Both the position numbers and the translations under genes were made by a program. Positions 1 to 7,678 of a stretch of 64,000 nt of DNA are shown here, piece by piece (the stretch's first letter is position 1; each line of letters opens with the position of its first letter). Location of the stretch: positions 1 to 64,000 of the forward strand of contig JBEQUE010000005.1 in assembly GCA_040349255.1 (NCBI GenBank). The letters are read 5' to 3'. This DNA comes from DATMER01 sp040349255 (lineage in GTDB: Bacteria > Acidobacteriota > Thermoanaerobaculia > Multivoradales > UBA5704). The notes beneath the pieces were generated by a model. The model did no database searches, was not told where the DNA came from, and saw only the letters and a program-made list of their open reading frames with translations.

Positions 1-790
1 AGGCCGCCAGGGCCGAGGCCGCCCGGGCCGCGCACTCGACCCGGTCGTCGGGCTTGACGGCGCAGCTCACGGCGTCCCGGAACGACTCGGCCGCGTCTTC
101 CAGGTCTCCGGATTCCTCCAGACGGCAGCCCAGCCAGATCCGAACCTCCAGGGCGAGCGCCCGCAACGCATCGCGAGGCGCTCTCTCGCTCGCCCGCATC
201 GCCTCCGCCAGCTCCACCGCCTTACGGACGAGCCCGATGCAGCGGCGGCGCTGATCCGGCCTCGAATCGAGCAGGAGCATTGCATTGCCCAGCTTGAAAC
301 GGAGGAGCACCGCCTCGTACAGCGAGAAGGTGTCCTTGCCCACGGTGGCTTCATGGGCGAGCGCGTAGAGCGCCGCAGCCGGATGCAGATGGCCCTCGCC
401 CTCGAAGACCACCTCCGCGAGCAGGAACGGGTGCTGATGGATCCGGTCGCGCTCTTCCGGCGGGAGATCGAGACGGCTCAGGCGTTCCCGGGCCGCGTTT
501 TCCAGGAGACACCGGAGCCTCGCCTGGTCCGAGGTCGCCAGATCGAGGAGAGGCTCGCCCTCCAGGTCGAGCCGGTCCAGGACAGCCTTGGCCAGCTCTT
601 CCGCCGTGCAACGGGAGGCCAGGGTTTCCCAGTAGCCGCGCTCCATCTCGGGATCAGGAATCCGCCTCGGTCCGAACCAGGCCCGGAGCGCCTCCAGGAT
701 CTGTGCCGGATTGCCCGCGAGCAGACGCTCCCAGTCGGGAATCCTGCCGGTCGGCAAGCCTGCCAGGGGATGACTCTTGCCGTTCTGCAT
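1..790 (-). CDS. Hypothetical helical/TPR-like protein, 3' end cut by window edge
   Basis: The frame opens at an ATG at 790 (MQNGKSHPLAGLPTGRIPDW) and stays open for 263 codons to the window edge, so the C-terminus is missing. The stop of the upstream C25-like peptidase (TGA at 793-791) directly abuts this ATG, which implies translational coupling. No catalytic motif is visible. The visible half is leucine- and alanine-rich alpha-helical sequence, and its last part (GDLEDAAESFRDAV) reads like a tetratricopeptide helix pair. This resembles the TPR protein at 33494-34429 in style. Its place at the end of a sigma/anti-sigma/CHAT/caspase-like cassette suggests a protein-binding partner or substrate of the proteases, which is inference. 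Function unknown. Confidence 0.75.
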   Translation of the reverse strand, partial: MQNGKSHPLAGLPTGRIPDWERLLAGNPAQILEALRAWFGPRRIPDPEMERGYWETLASRCTAEELAKAVLDRLDLEGEPLLDLATSDQARLRCLLENAARERLSRLDLPPEERDRIHQHPFLLAEVVFEGEGHLHPAAALYALAHEATVGKDTFSLYEAVLLRFKLGNAMLLLDSRPDQRRRCIGLVRKAVELAEAMRASERAPRDALRALALEVRIWLGCRLEESGDLEDAAESFRDAVSCAVKPDDRVECAARAASALAA

Positions 791-2161
791 TCAGCCTCGC
801 AGGACACGCTTCTTCCCGGGCAGCCGCACGGCCGGATCCCCCACGATGACGTAGTTGCGGGCATCCTGACTGGCGAGCCACAGCTCGGCCAGGGCATTGA
901 GATCGAAGGAACCGCCGAGAAAAGCTTCCTTGAGCAGCTCCCCCAGAGCCACGGACAGATCGGCGAAGCGCTGGTTGAGAGGCTCCATGGCCCAGCCCAG
1001 GGGTCCGCCATCGAGCAGCCGGTTCACGGTCTCGAGAAACGGCATCGGCTGGGATCCCGTCTGGCGCCAGTAGAAGGACTGCTGCCAGACCTGATGCACA
1101 TGACCGATCACGGCCAGCGCCCCCCCCTGGGGATGCCCCAGGAGACGTTGCGCCAGGTGCGATACAAAAGGAAGCGGCGCCATGTCCTGCTGCCCGCCGG
1201 CGGTGGATGCGAAATCGTCGCGCTTCGGAGTCCCGGCGCTGTGACAGGCGAAGAGAAAGGAGATGAGCCCCAGAAGGCGGGCCTGCTCGTCCAGGTCGTC
1301 GCCGGTGAAGGACTGCTCGGGATAAGGAGCATCCTTGCCGGGCCAGTCCTGGCAGACGAGAGCACCCTGGTAGATCTGCTGGAGCCTGTGACCGCTCCTG
1401 TATTGCAGTCCATGTCCCGCCGAGAACAGGAGGTTCGGGGTCTCCTCGCCGCCCAGGATCCGTCCCAGAGCCGCCTTCGTCGCCCCCTCTCCGAGAAACT
1501 CACGCACCTGACAGTCCGGCCTGGTGCGGACACGCTCGATCAGCGGCTTGAGCAAGGACTCGTAACTGACCTCGGTTCCCTCGTCCTGGCAAGGGCCGAA
1601 GAAGGCGACCTTGCGGGCGGAAGGGGGACCCTGGAGACCCGCGGCCGCATTGACCACTCCCCGGGCATAGGACGCGTACTCCTCCTTCGTCTCGAAATAA
1701 ACGCGCCCCACGGCATGGTGGAGATCGAGACCGTACTGAAACTCGTAGGGGATGTGCTCCGGACTGCCAACGAGCAACAGGTAGTAAGGGACCTTCTGGG
1801 GATCGACCCGCCCCGGGCCGGCGCCGTGACGGGAGAGGAAATCGAGCTTGTCCTCGCCCCTGAGGTAGCCGTCGGCTCCCAGGAATACCTTGTACCTCGC
1901 GCCGGCCTCCCTCCTGCGCAGATCGGACAGCGGCTGAAGAGCTTCCAGAGCATCGTCCACCAGGTCGTCGGCCTCGGCGACGACGATGCCCCAGCCGGCC
2001 TCATCCAGCCTCTTGGGATCGACGCCGTCGATGACTTCCCGGAACCTCCGCTTCGGCTTTGCAAGCCGGTTGAGGAGAGCCTCCTTCACATCGGGAGGGG
2101 ACAGAGGTTGGCCGGTGCTGCCGTCAATGCCGCCCGGGATGAGGGGCTTGCTGTCGAGCAT
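791..2161 (-). CDS. Caspase-like (clan CD, gingipain C25/CHAT-like) cysteine peptidase
   Basis: A 456-residue predicted cytoplasmic protein without a signal peptide. A His-Cys dyad typical of clan CD peptidases is visible: SAGHG (His about 250) and, about 56 residues later, FACHSAG (Cys about 306), each after a hydrophobic strand. An earlier YYLLLVGSP strand and a C-terminal NYVIVGDPAVRL strand resemble C25 (gingipain) proteins. The longest frame starts at a GTG at 2227, but I chose the ATG at 2161 because GGAG lies 6 nt upstream. It abuts the TPR-like gene at 790 and follows a 50-residue peptide gene. The dyad is seen; proteolytic activity and substrate are inferred. Together with the upstream TPR-CHAT protein it makes two putative caspase-fold proteases in one cassette. 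Confidence 0.7.
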   Translation of the reverse strand: MLDSKPLIPGGIDGSTGQPLSPPDVKEALLNRLAKPKRRFREVIDGVDPKRLDEAGWGIVVAEADDLVDDALEALQPLSDLRRREAGARYKVFLGADGYLRGEDKLDFLSRHGAGPGRVDPQKVPYYLLLVGSPEHIPYEFQYGLDLHHAVGRVYFETKEEYASYARGVVNAAAGLQGPPSARKVAFFGPCQDEGTEVSYESLLKPLIERVRTRPDCQVREFLGEGATKAALGRILGGEETPNLLFSAGHGLQYRSGHRLQQIYQGALVCQDWPGKDAPYPEQSFTGDDLDEQARLLGLISFLFACHSAGTPKRDDFASTAGGQQDMAPLPFVSHLAQRLLGHPQGGALAVIGHVHQVWQQSFYWRQTGSQPMPFLETVNRLLDGGPLGWAMEPLNQRFADLSVALGELLKEAFLGGSFDLNALAELWLASQDARNYVIVGDPAVRLPGKKRVLRG

Positions 2162-2223
2162 GGTCATCTCCAGGAGAGAGCGCAGGCAGGCGGGCGCGGT
2201 CTCGACCGCCTGCCTGTCACCGA

Positions 2224-2376
2224 TCACTTGCGCTCGGTGGCGTGGTTCTGAGAGCTCTTGCCGTCGCCGGGGCTGGCGGAGGAGTCGCCGGCTTCCTTGG
2301 CGTAGCTCTGATTGCCCTTCTGCTGGCTCTGATCATCGCGCTGCTTCGCCTGCGGAGTCTTGGTCTCGTCGGCCAT
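2224..2376 (-). CDS. Small hydrophilic protein (50 aa)
   Basis: An ATG at 2376 is preceded by a good Shine-Dalgarno (AAGGAGAC, 4-8 nt upstream) and opens a 50-codon frame ending in TGA at 2224. The product starts MADETKTPQAKQRDD and is almost entirely Gln, Ser, Lys, Asp, Gly and Asn, with no hydrophobic segment, so it is probably disordered and soluble. It sits between the TPR-CHAT gene (97 bp upstream) and the C25-like peptidase, on the same strand. I recognise no family. A flexible peptide between two putative caspase-like proteases could be a substrate, chaperone or inhibitor, but that is speculation from context. The strong ribosome-binding site is the main reason for calling it a gene. 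Confidence 0.6.
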   Translation of the reverse strand: MADETKTPQAKQRDDQSQQKGNQSYAKEAGDSSASPGDGKSSQNHATERK

Positions 2377-2473
2377 CGCGGTCTCCTTTTTGGGATTTGT
2401 CCGGGATGCGATCCGCTCGTTCCCGGTTCCTCCGGTTTAGACACGAAGTCGGTGATTTTGTTGGCAGAAAAGC

Positions 2474-4750
2474 TCAGCGAGGCTCGCCTTGAAGCACGAA
2501 GGCCTTCCAGCTCGACAAGCGCTGAAATTCAGGCTCCGAGGCCATGGAGAGTTGGGCCGAGCGCAGAGCCTCGGCGGGCGAGAGCCCTCCCCGGAGCATG
2601 TTGCGATAGAAACGGGTCATCAGCTCGGTGGTGGACCTTTCATCGACATTCCACAGGCTGACCACGACTCGCTTCGCACCGGCATGGAGGAAAGCCCGCG
2701 TCATGCCGATCGGCCCCTCGCCCAGGACATGCGGACCCAGGCCTGTCTCGCAGGCGCTCAGGACCACCAGGTCGGCCATGAGCTTCCTCTGATAGATCTC
2801 GGACTCCCGCACGAAGCCGTCCTGAGGGCGTCCATGCTCGTCGTAACGCGACAGCACGAGGCCGGAGGAATTGGGATGCCCTCCCGCGATGTGGTGCGTC
2901 GAAATGTGAATCATCCGGGCCAGCTCCAGCTCGTGGGACAAGGCGGTCTTTCGGTTCGCCTGGAATCCGAGAGCCTCGAAGCGCCTGGCCGGAGGAACGA
3001 GATCCAGGATCGCCAGGGCCTCCCGGCGCGAGAAGAAGAGGCGCGCCAGATGCTCATCCGGAGACGCCACCCCGCTCCCTCTTCCCACCGGCGGTTGTGC
3101 CGGCCCCGGCAGGAAATGCCGGTCCTCGTCCCGCTCGAAGACAGGATCGGCGAGAACGGCAAGCTCCCTCGGCGCCGGGGGGCGGCCGGCGAGCTTGCGC
3201 CGAAGGCCGACCAGGAACGAGCCCGAGGGTACATTGCTGACCCGATGATCGACGATCAGCGGCCTTCCCGTCCTCGCGGTCAACCAGGTGAAGGGGATCT
3301 TGTGAAGAGCGCCGTCCGGGCTGACCAGCACACACTTCCGAAGCCCGGGCACGGCAGCACGGGGGATCACCATGCGGCTCAGGGTCTCGACTTCCGCGCC
3401 GCTTCCGGCGGAAGACAGTTGCTGCCAAGCCTGCTCGACGGCGTCCTCGACCTTGGCGCGCTTTGGCAGGTCGAACGAGGTGATCCCATCCTCGTCGACC
3501 CGCCACAGGAAGCTGTCTCGCTCACCCAGATCGTAGGCGAGCAGGGTGCAATCCGCGCCCAGCTCCTGCTGGATCTCGGCCAGCGTGCTCCTCTCCGTGT
3601 CGGCGAGGGGCTCGCCCGAGACGTCGTCCAGAAGCGATCGGGAATGGGAGCGCTCGCGCACGTCGAAGGCTTTCCCATCCCATCCTCCGGTCCGATCCCG
3701 CCGGTGCCGTTCCATCAGGAGGGAGACATAGAGCTCGAAGTAACGCTGCCGCTTGGAAAAGAAGGAGACGCGCAGCCCGGGATCGTCCAGATCGGCCCGG
3801 ACGGGCTCCACCAGCGACACGGAGCGATCGACGGACGAAATTGCCTCCTCGAGCCGTCCGAGATCCCGGAGCACCTCGGCCCGACCGAACAGCATGGACG
3901 ACTTCGCGAGCGGCTCGCTCAGGGGCTCGAGGAGAGCCAGGGCCTGATCGAAACGGCGCAGGGCTTCGCCCTCCCGGCCCTGCAGATCGGCGATGTGCGC
4001 CAGGTCGGCGATCATGAAAGCCTCCCAGCGGACATCTCCCGTCTGATGAGACAGGGACCGGGCCCTCTCCAGCTCCTGCGACGCCTGGTCGAGATTTCCC
4101 AGATCGCGGTACACCGTTCCGAGCCGACCGCGGAACCGGGCCTCTTCATCGGGTGTCTCGACAAGCTCGAGAGCCGTCTCATACATCGAGAGCGCCCTCG
4201 CCGGAACCTTCATGTCGTGCAGGGCCAACCCCGCGCCGTCGAGCACGTCCAGGTGGACCTCCCGGAGATCCTTTATCTGGAGGAGGTCAAGCGCCCGGTT
4301 GTAGATCTCGAAAGCCTTCTGGGTCTGGCCCAGCAGCAGGAGGAGCTGGCCGAGATTGGCGAGAGTGCGCGCCTCCTCCGCGGGCTCGCCGGCCCTGGGC
4401 CAGATGGCCAGCGCTTTCCCATACTGGCTCAAGGCCTCCTGGTATCGGCCTTGATAGTCCGCGACCAGGCCGAGGCCATTGTGAGCCTTGGCTTCCGCCG
4501 AGGCGTCGCCCGCGCGCACCGCCAGGTCCAGGGCACGGGCAAAGAGCTCTCCGGCCTTGTCCAGATGCAACGCCTTCCATTCGACGAGCCCGTCCTCCAC
4601 CGCCTTCCTGGCTTCCTCACTGCGTCCTCCCGGCGCGGCAGCCGGGGGGCGCGCCGGGCCGGAAGTGCTCTGAGGCGCAAGGGCCGGATGGGCGGCGGCC
4701 AGCGCCAGCAGGGAGAAGACGATCGGAAGGCAACGATGGTTATCGATCAT
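2474..4750 (-). CDS. TPR repeat plus CHAT domain protein, exported
   Basis: A 758-residue protein. From the ATG at 4750 it begins with a hydrophobic signal-like segment (PIVFSLLALAAAHPALA), which is why I prefer this start over the longer frame at 4819. About residues 40-330 are TPR units (for example DASAEAKAHNGLGLVADYQG and repeats of the A-L-x-x-Y/F type). The last 300 residues are a CHAT domain with the His-Cys dyad in HISTHH (His about 619) and LSACETGLG (Cys about 667) and the LWNVDE strand. CHAT proteins are caspase-fold proteases often paired with TPR sensors. The start overlaps the anti-sigma gene by 11 bp, so it is probably made as part of the sigma/anti-sigma operon. Substrate unknown; a cell-envelope location is inferred from the leader. 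Confidence 0.85.
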   Translation of the reverse strand: MIDNHRCLPIVFSLLALAAAHPALAPQSTSGPARPPAAAPGGRSEEARKAVEDGLVEWKALHLDKAGELFARALDLAVRAGDASAEAKAHNGLGLVADYQGRYQEALSQYGKALAIWPRAGEPAEEARTLANLGQLLLLLGQTQKAFEIYNRALDLLQIKDLREVHLDVLDGAGLALHDMKVPARALSMYETALELVETPDEEARFRGRLGTVYRDLGNLDQASQELERARSLSHQTGDVRWEAFMIADLAHIADLQGREGEALRRFDQALALLEPLSEPLAKSSMLFGRAEVLRDLGRLEEAISSVDRSVSLVEPVRADLDDPGLRVSFFSKRQRYFELYVSLLMERHRRDRTGGWDGKAFDVRERSHSRSLLDDVSGEPLADTERSTLAEIQQELGADCTLLAYDLGERDSFLWRVDEDGITSFDLPKRAKVEDAVEQAWQQLSSAGSGAEVETLSRMVIPRAAVPGLRKCVLVSPDGALHKIPFTWLTARTGRPLIVDHRVSNVPSGSFLVGLRRKLAGRPPAPRELAVLADPVFERDEDRHFLPGPAQPPVGRGSGVASPDEHLARLFFSRREALAILDLVPPARRFEALGFQANRKTALSHELELARMIHISTHHIAGGHPNSSGLVLSRYDEHGRPQDGFVRESEIYQRKLMADLVVLSACETGLGPHVLGEGPIGMTRAFLHAGAKRVVVSLWNVDERSTTELMTRFYRNMLRGGLSPAEALRSAQLSMASEPEFQRLSSWKAFVLQGEPR

Positions 4751-5534
4751 CAACTTCGAATTCGATGCTGCCGACAGGTTCCGGCGGGCCTTTGCCGAGC
4801 CCATACAGCACGGCTTCATATCTGCCCGACTCCAGGGTGGCGCCGGGGAGCTTGAACGAAACCTCCCAGTCTTGCGCGGACGGAGACGAAGTCTGCTCGA
4901 CCTCGGAGGTCTTCCAAATCACCTTCCGGCCGCTCAGGATGCGGCCCTCGTAATGGGGATAGCTCTCCGGGTAAAAGTGGAAAACCGCCGGCCGGCGCGG
5001 CGGCGATACCGCGTCGATGGGAGGTTGACTCTCCCCTCCCCCTCGCACGTTCTCCCCTTCGTAGAAGTCCTTGGCCGCGAGCTCCGGCTTTGGAATGATC
5101 ATCCAGGCGCCCCATCCCGCGGCCACGGCCACGAGCGCTGCCGCCACAGAGCGCCATGGCCGTCGCTTGCGCGGCAGGATCACGGGTGCCGGTGCGGGTG
5201 GAGCCGGAGCCGGGAACGGCACCACCGGAGCCGGCTCCCTCTCCCGGATCCGCGCCCGCAGCGCCTGCCAGTCCTCCTCCACCTCGGCATCGGTCAGCTC
5301 GGGGACGCCCGGCGGCGGAGCCAGGTCGGCGAAGCCGGCGAGATCCAGGAGCAGGTCGCTGCACAGCCGGCAGTGGGCCAGGTGCTCGCGGACCCTCTCC
5401 TGGTCCTGCGGCGGCAGGGTGCCTTCGTGATAGGCGGCCAGCTCTCCGGGCGTCGAGTGCTCGGCCGAAGTGCGGTGCTCCTGTTCCGCCAGGAGGCGGA
5501 GGGCCGCGGTCAGGGATGTCTTTTCGTCGTTCAC
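4740..5534 (-). CDS. Zinc-finger (ZAS-type) transmembrane anti-sigma factor
   Basis: A 264-residue protein. The N-terminal domain carries the H-x3-C-x2-C zinc-finger motif of anti-sigma factors (HLAHCRLC, residues 51-58) within a helical segment. A Pro/Ala-rich linker follows, then one transmembrane helix (about residues 126-147, SVAAALVAVAAGWGAWMII), then a periplasmic domain of about 110 residues, probably beta-rich. It overlaps the upstream ECF sigma gene by 4 bp (ATGA) and the downstream CHAT gene by 11 bp, the usual arrangement for a sigma factor with its membrane-anchored inhibitor. By family knowledge it holds the ECF sigma inactive until an envelope signal releases it. The signal is unknown. 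A similar protein is encoded at 16617-17357. Confidence 0.85.
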   Translation of the reverse strand: MNDEKTSLTAALRLLAEQEHRTSAEHSTPGELAAYHEGTLPPQDQERVREHLAHCRLCSDLLLDLAGFADLAPPPGVPELTDAEVEEDWQALRARIREREPAPVVPFPAPAPPAPAPVILPRKRRPWRSVAAALVAVAAGWGAWMIIPKPELAAKDFYEGENVRGGGESQPPIDAVSPPRRPAVFHFYPESYPHYEGRILSGRKVIWKTSEVEQTSSPSAQDWEVSFKLPGATLESGRYEAVLYGLGKGPPEPVGSIEFEVDDR

Positions 5535-6097
5535 GTCACGTCAATCCTGAAATAATCCGACAACCGGTCCCGGAGATGCTGCCTCGCCTGATACAGGTGC
5601 GCCTTCACCGTCTCGATGGAGACCTCCATCTCCTCCGCGATCTCACGATACTTCATATCGCTGGTCACGCGCAGCATGACGGCCTTCTTCATCTGGGGAG
5701 GCAGTTCCTCCAGAGCCTCCCGGAGAAGCCGGGAGCGCTCCTCGGACAACATCGACTCCAACGCATCCTCATCACTCTCCGGGTCGCTCGCGTCGGTCGA
5801 GTCCAGAGAGACTTCCTCGGCGTCGCGCTTCTGAGCCGCCTGGCTCCGAAGGGTGTTCTTGTACAGGTTGTTCGCGATCTGAAACAGCCAGGTGACCAGG
5901 CTGCTGTCACCCCGGAACCCCTGTCTGTATTTATAGACCCGGAAGAATGTCTCCTGGGCTAGATCGCGGCTCTCTTCCGTTGAAAATCCCTTGTTCTGGA
6001 AGAAGGCCACCACCGGACGGTAGTACCTCCGGAAAAGCTCTTCGGAAGCTTCCGGCGCGCGATCCTCGGGGTCATCCGGGACGAGGTCGTCCGTCAT
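5531..6097 (-). CDS. ECF-family RNA polymerase sigma factor
   Basis: About 188 residues, typical ECF length. Region 2 is visible as the helix with DLAQETFFRVYKYRQGFRG and TWLFQIANNLYKN; region 4 as an LPPQMKKAVMLR segment followed by the helix-turn-helix YREIAEEMEVSIETVKAHLY. I chose the ATG at 6097 (MTDDLVPD) because AAGGA lies 5 nt upstream; an in-frame ATG at 6103 is possible. It overlaps the anti-sigma gene by 4 bp. It should direct RNA polymerase to its own set of promoters, probably including this cassette. The region between it and the divergent SDR gene (6104-6262) should hold its promoter, but I could not identify convincing ECF-type boxes there. Confidence 0.92.
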   Translation of the reverse strand: MTDDLVPDDPEDRAPEASEELFRRYYRPVVAFFQNKGFSTEESRDLAQETFFRVYKYRQGFRGDSSLVTWLFQIANNLYKNTLRSQAAQKRDAEEVSLDSTDASDPESDEDALESMLSEERSRLLREALEELPPQMKKAVMLRVTSDMKYREIAEEMEVSIETVKAHLYQARQHLRDRLSDYFRIDVT

Positions 6098-6262
6098 GGC
6101 CATCCTTATGTCTCCATCTGGAGAAAAACTTCGTGTCCCATCCTAGCCATTCCGGAACTCCGCGACAAGGGCCGGTTGGCACACATCATGAACCGTCCTC
6201 CTTCGCCGCCCGGGTGAAAGCGAGCGGCCCGCAGAGACACTTGACTGACGAGGAGGTCCACC

Positions 6263-7006
6263 ATGGAGAAGCGTCTCGACGGCAAGATTGCCATCATCAC
6301 CGGCGCGGGCACCGGCATCGGAGAGGCCATCGCGCACAAGTTCGCCAAGGAGGGGGCCACGGTCATCCTCAACGGTCTGCCGGGCGATCCCATCGAAGAG
6401 GTGGCTTCGGCCATCCGGAAGCACGGCGCCACCGCTCTCACCTATGCCGGCGACGTGTCCCAGGAGCGCCATGCCCAGGCGATCGTCCAGCTCACGGTGG
6501 ACCGCCTGGGACGGCTCGACGTCCTGATCAACAATGCCGGGTACGTCCCGGCGGTCTTCGCGACGCAGGAGGACATCGACACCCTCGTCCGGGCCAACAT
6601 CCGGAGCGTGTTCCTGATGGCCCGGTACGCCCTGCCCCATCTCCGGCAGAGCCGCGGCAACATCGTGTCCGCCGGGTCCGAGTCCGGGGGCACCAAGAGC
6701 TGGATCCACTCCTTCATGCACGGCGTCGCCGTCGAGGAGGCCAGGCACGGGGTGCGCGCCAACTGCGTCTGCACCGGGGCGGTCGACACGGCCTGGGCCG
6801 GCCGCGGCACGCCGGAGGAGATCGCGAACGTCTACGCCTTCCTGGCCTCGGACGAGGCCAGCTATGTCACCGGCGCACTGTGGGTGGTGGACGGCGGGGT
6901 CACGGTCGCCAAGGGCGCCATTGCCAAGGAGGAGACGCCGAAGGAGCTACGGAAGGTCACTCCGGAGCCGACGGCGGCTCCGGAGCCGGTGACAGTGCGA
7001 AAGTAA
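6263..7006 (+). CDS. SDR-family protein lacking the catalytic Tyr (probably inactive or shortened)
   Basis: A 247-residue short-chain dehydrogenase/reductase with a GAGGAGG ribosome-binding site 7 nt before the ATG. The nucleotide-binding part is intact: TGAGTGIGEA (Gly-rich loop, residues 14-23) and the NNAG motif. The C-terminal GVRAN and SYVTGALWVVDGG blocks are also normal. The segment that should hold the YxxxK active site runs SAGSESGGTKSWIHSFMHG, so the Lys is present but Ser stands where Tyr belongs. The loop before it and the substrate-lid segment after DTAW are also shorter than I remember for this subfamily. The gene is otherwise open and well conserved. It could be a non-catalytic NAD(P)-binding protein, or carry in-frame deletions from assembly error. 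Confidence 0.75.
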   Translation: MEKRLDGKIAIITGAGTGIGEAIAHKFAKEGATVILNGLPGDPIEEVASAIRKHGATALTYAGDVSQERHAQAIVQLTVDRLGRLDVLINNAGYVPAVFATQEDIDTLVRANIRSVFLMARYALPHLRQSRGNIVSAGSESGGTKSWIHSFMHGVAVEEARHGVRANCVCTGAVDTAWAGRGTPEEIANVYAFLASDEASYVTGALWVVDGGVTVAKGAIAKEETPKELRKVTPEPTAAPEPVTVRK

Positions 7007-7027
7007 GTCTTCGGGCCTTTACTTCGG
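7000..7027. terminator. Possible bidirectional hairpin between convergent genes
   Basis: An imperfect inverted repeat (CGAAAGTAAG on one side, CTTTACTTCG on the other) closes on a TTCG-containing loop between the stop codons of the SDR gene and the convergent yceI-like gene. There is no clear T-tract, so termination is only suggested by position. Confidence 0.3.
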
Positions 7028-7642
7028 CGCCGGCGCCGCGGCTTCCTGGCGGTCCGACTCGACCGAGATGCTGACCTTCACGTCGTCGCCCAGGATCGCG
7101 CCGCCCGTGTCGAGCGCCCGGTTCCAGGTGATGCCGAACTCCTTGCGGTCCAGCTTGAAGGCGGTCTCGAAACCGGCCTTCTCGCCGCGCGGGGTCTTGA
7201 CCGAGCCCAGGACGTCCACCTGGATCGTCGTCTTCTTCGTGACGCCCTTGATGGTCATGTCGCCCGTCACCTCCAGGGTGTCGGCGTCCACGGCCTTGAC
7301 CGAGGTGCTCGTGAAGGACCAGGTGGGGAACTTCTCCACGTCGAAGAAGTCGGGCGAGCGCAGGTGGTTGTCGCGGTCGTCGTTGTCGGTGTCGATCGAC
7401 TTGGCCTGGACGGTGAAGCTGACGCTCGACGCCGCCGGGTTCGCCTTGTCGTACTTGATCGTGCCGTCGAAGTCCTTGAAGCGGCCGGACACGTTGCTGA
7501 CGAAGTGCCGGATGGTAAAGCCGACGCCGCTGTGGTCGGGATCCACCTTGTAGACCACCGGATCGGCTGAAGCCGCTGTTGCGAAGAGACCCGGGAGCAG
7601 GAGAGCGAGGGACAGGGCCTGGATGAAAGCTTTGGGCTTCAA
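7019..7642 (-). CDS. YceI-family periplasmic protein
   Basis: A 207-residue protein with a clear signal peptide (MKPKAFIQALSLALLLPGLF, cleavage near ASA-DP) followed by the YceI lipocalin-like fold: YKVDPDHSGVGFTIRHFVS near the mature N-terminus, the central SIDTDNDDRDNHLRSPDFFDVEKFP block, and GDMTIKGVTKKT. These are diagnostic of the family, which forms a periplasmic beta-barrel that binds long isoprenoid-type lipids. Its exact role here is not known. It is convergent with the SDR gene, with almost no space between the stop codons. It lies 36 bp downstream of aceE on the same strand, so read-through from aceE is possible. Confidence 0.9.
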   Translation of the reverse strand: MKPKAFIQALSLALLLPGLFATAASADPVVYKVDPDHSGVGFTIRHFVSNVSGRFKDFDGTIKYDKANPAASSVSFTVQAKSIDTDNDDRDNHLRSPDFFDVEKFPTWSFTSTSVKAVDADTLEVTGDMTIKGVTKKTTIQVDVLGSVKTPRGEKAGFETAFKLDRKEFGITWNRALDTGGAILGDDVKVSISVESDRQEAAAPAPK

Positions 7643-7678
7643 GTTCGGTTCCTCCGGAAATTTGGCAGCCGCACTCTA

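Noticed and set aside
2489..4855. 788-codon open frame opposite the CHAT gene
   Set aside because: High GC content leaves long antisense frames open. The minus-strand gene has TPR and CHAT motifs; the plus frame shows none. The same applies to 353-2251, 7877-10483, 42865-44919 and 45465-47777.
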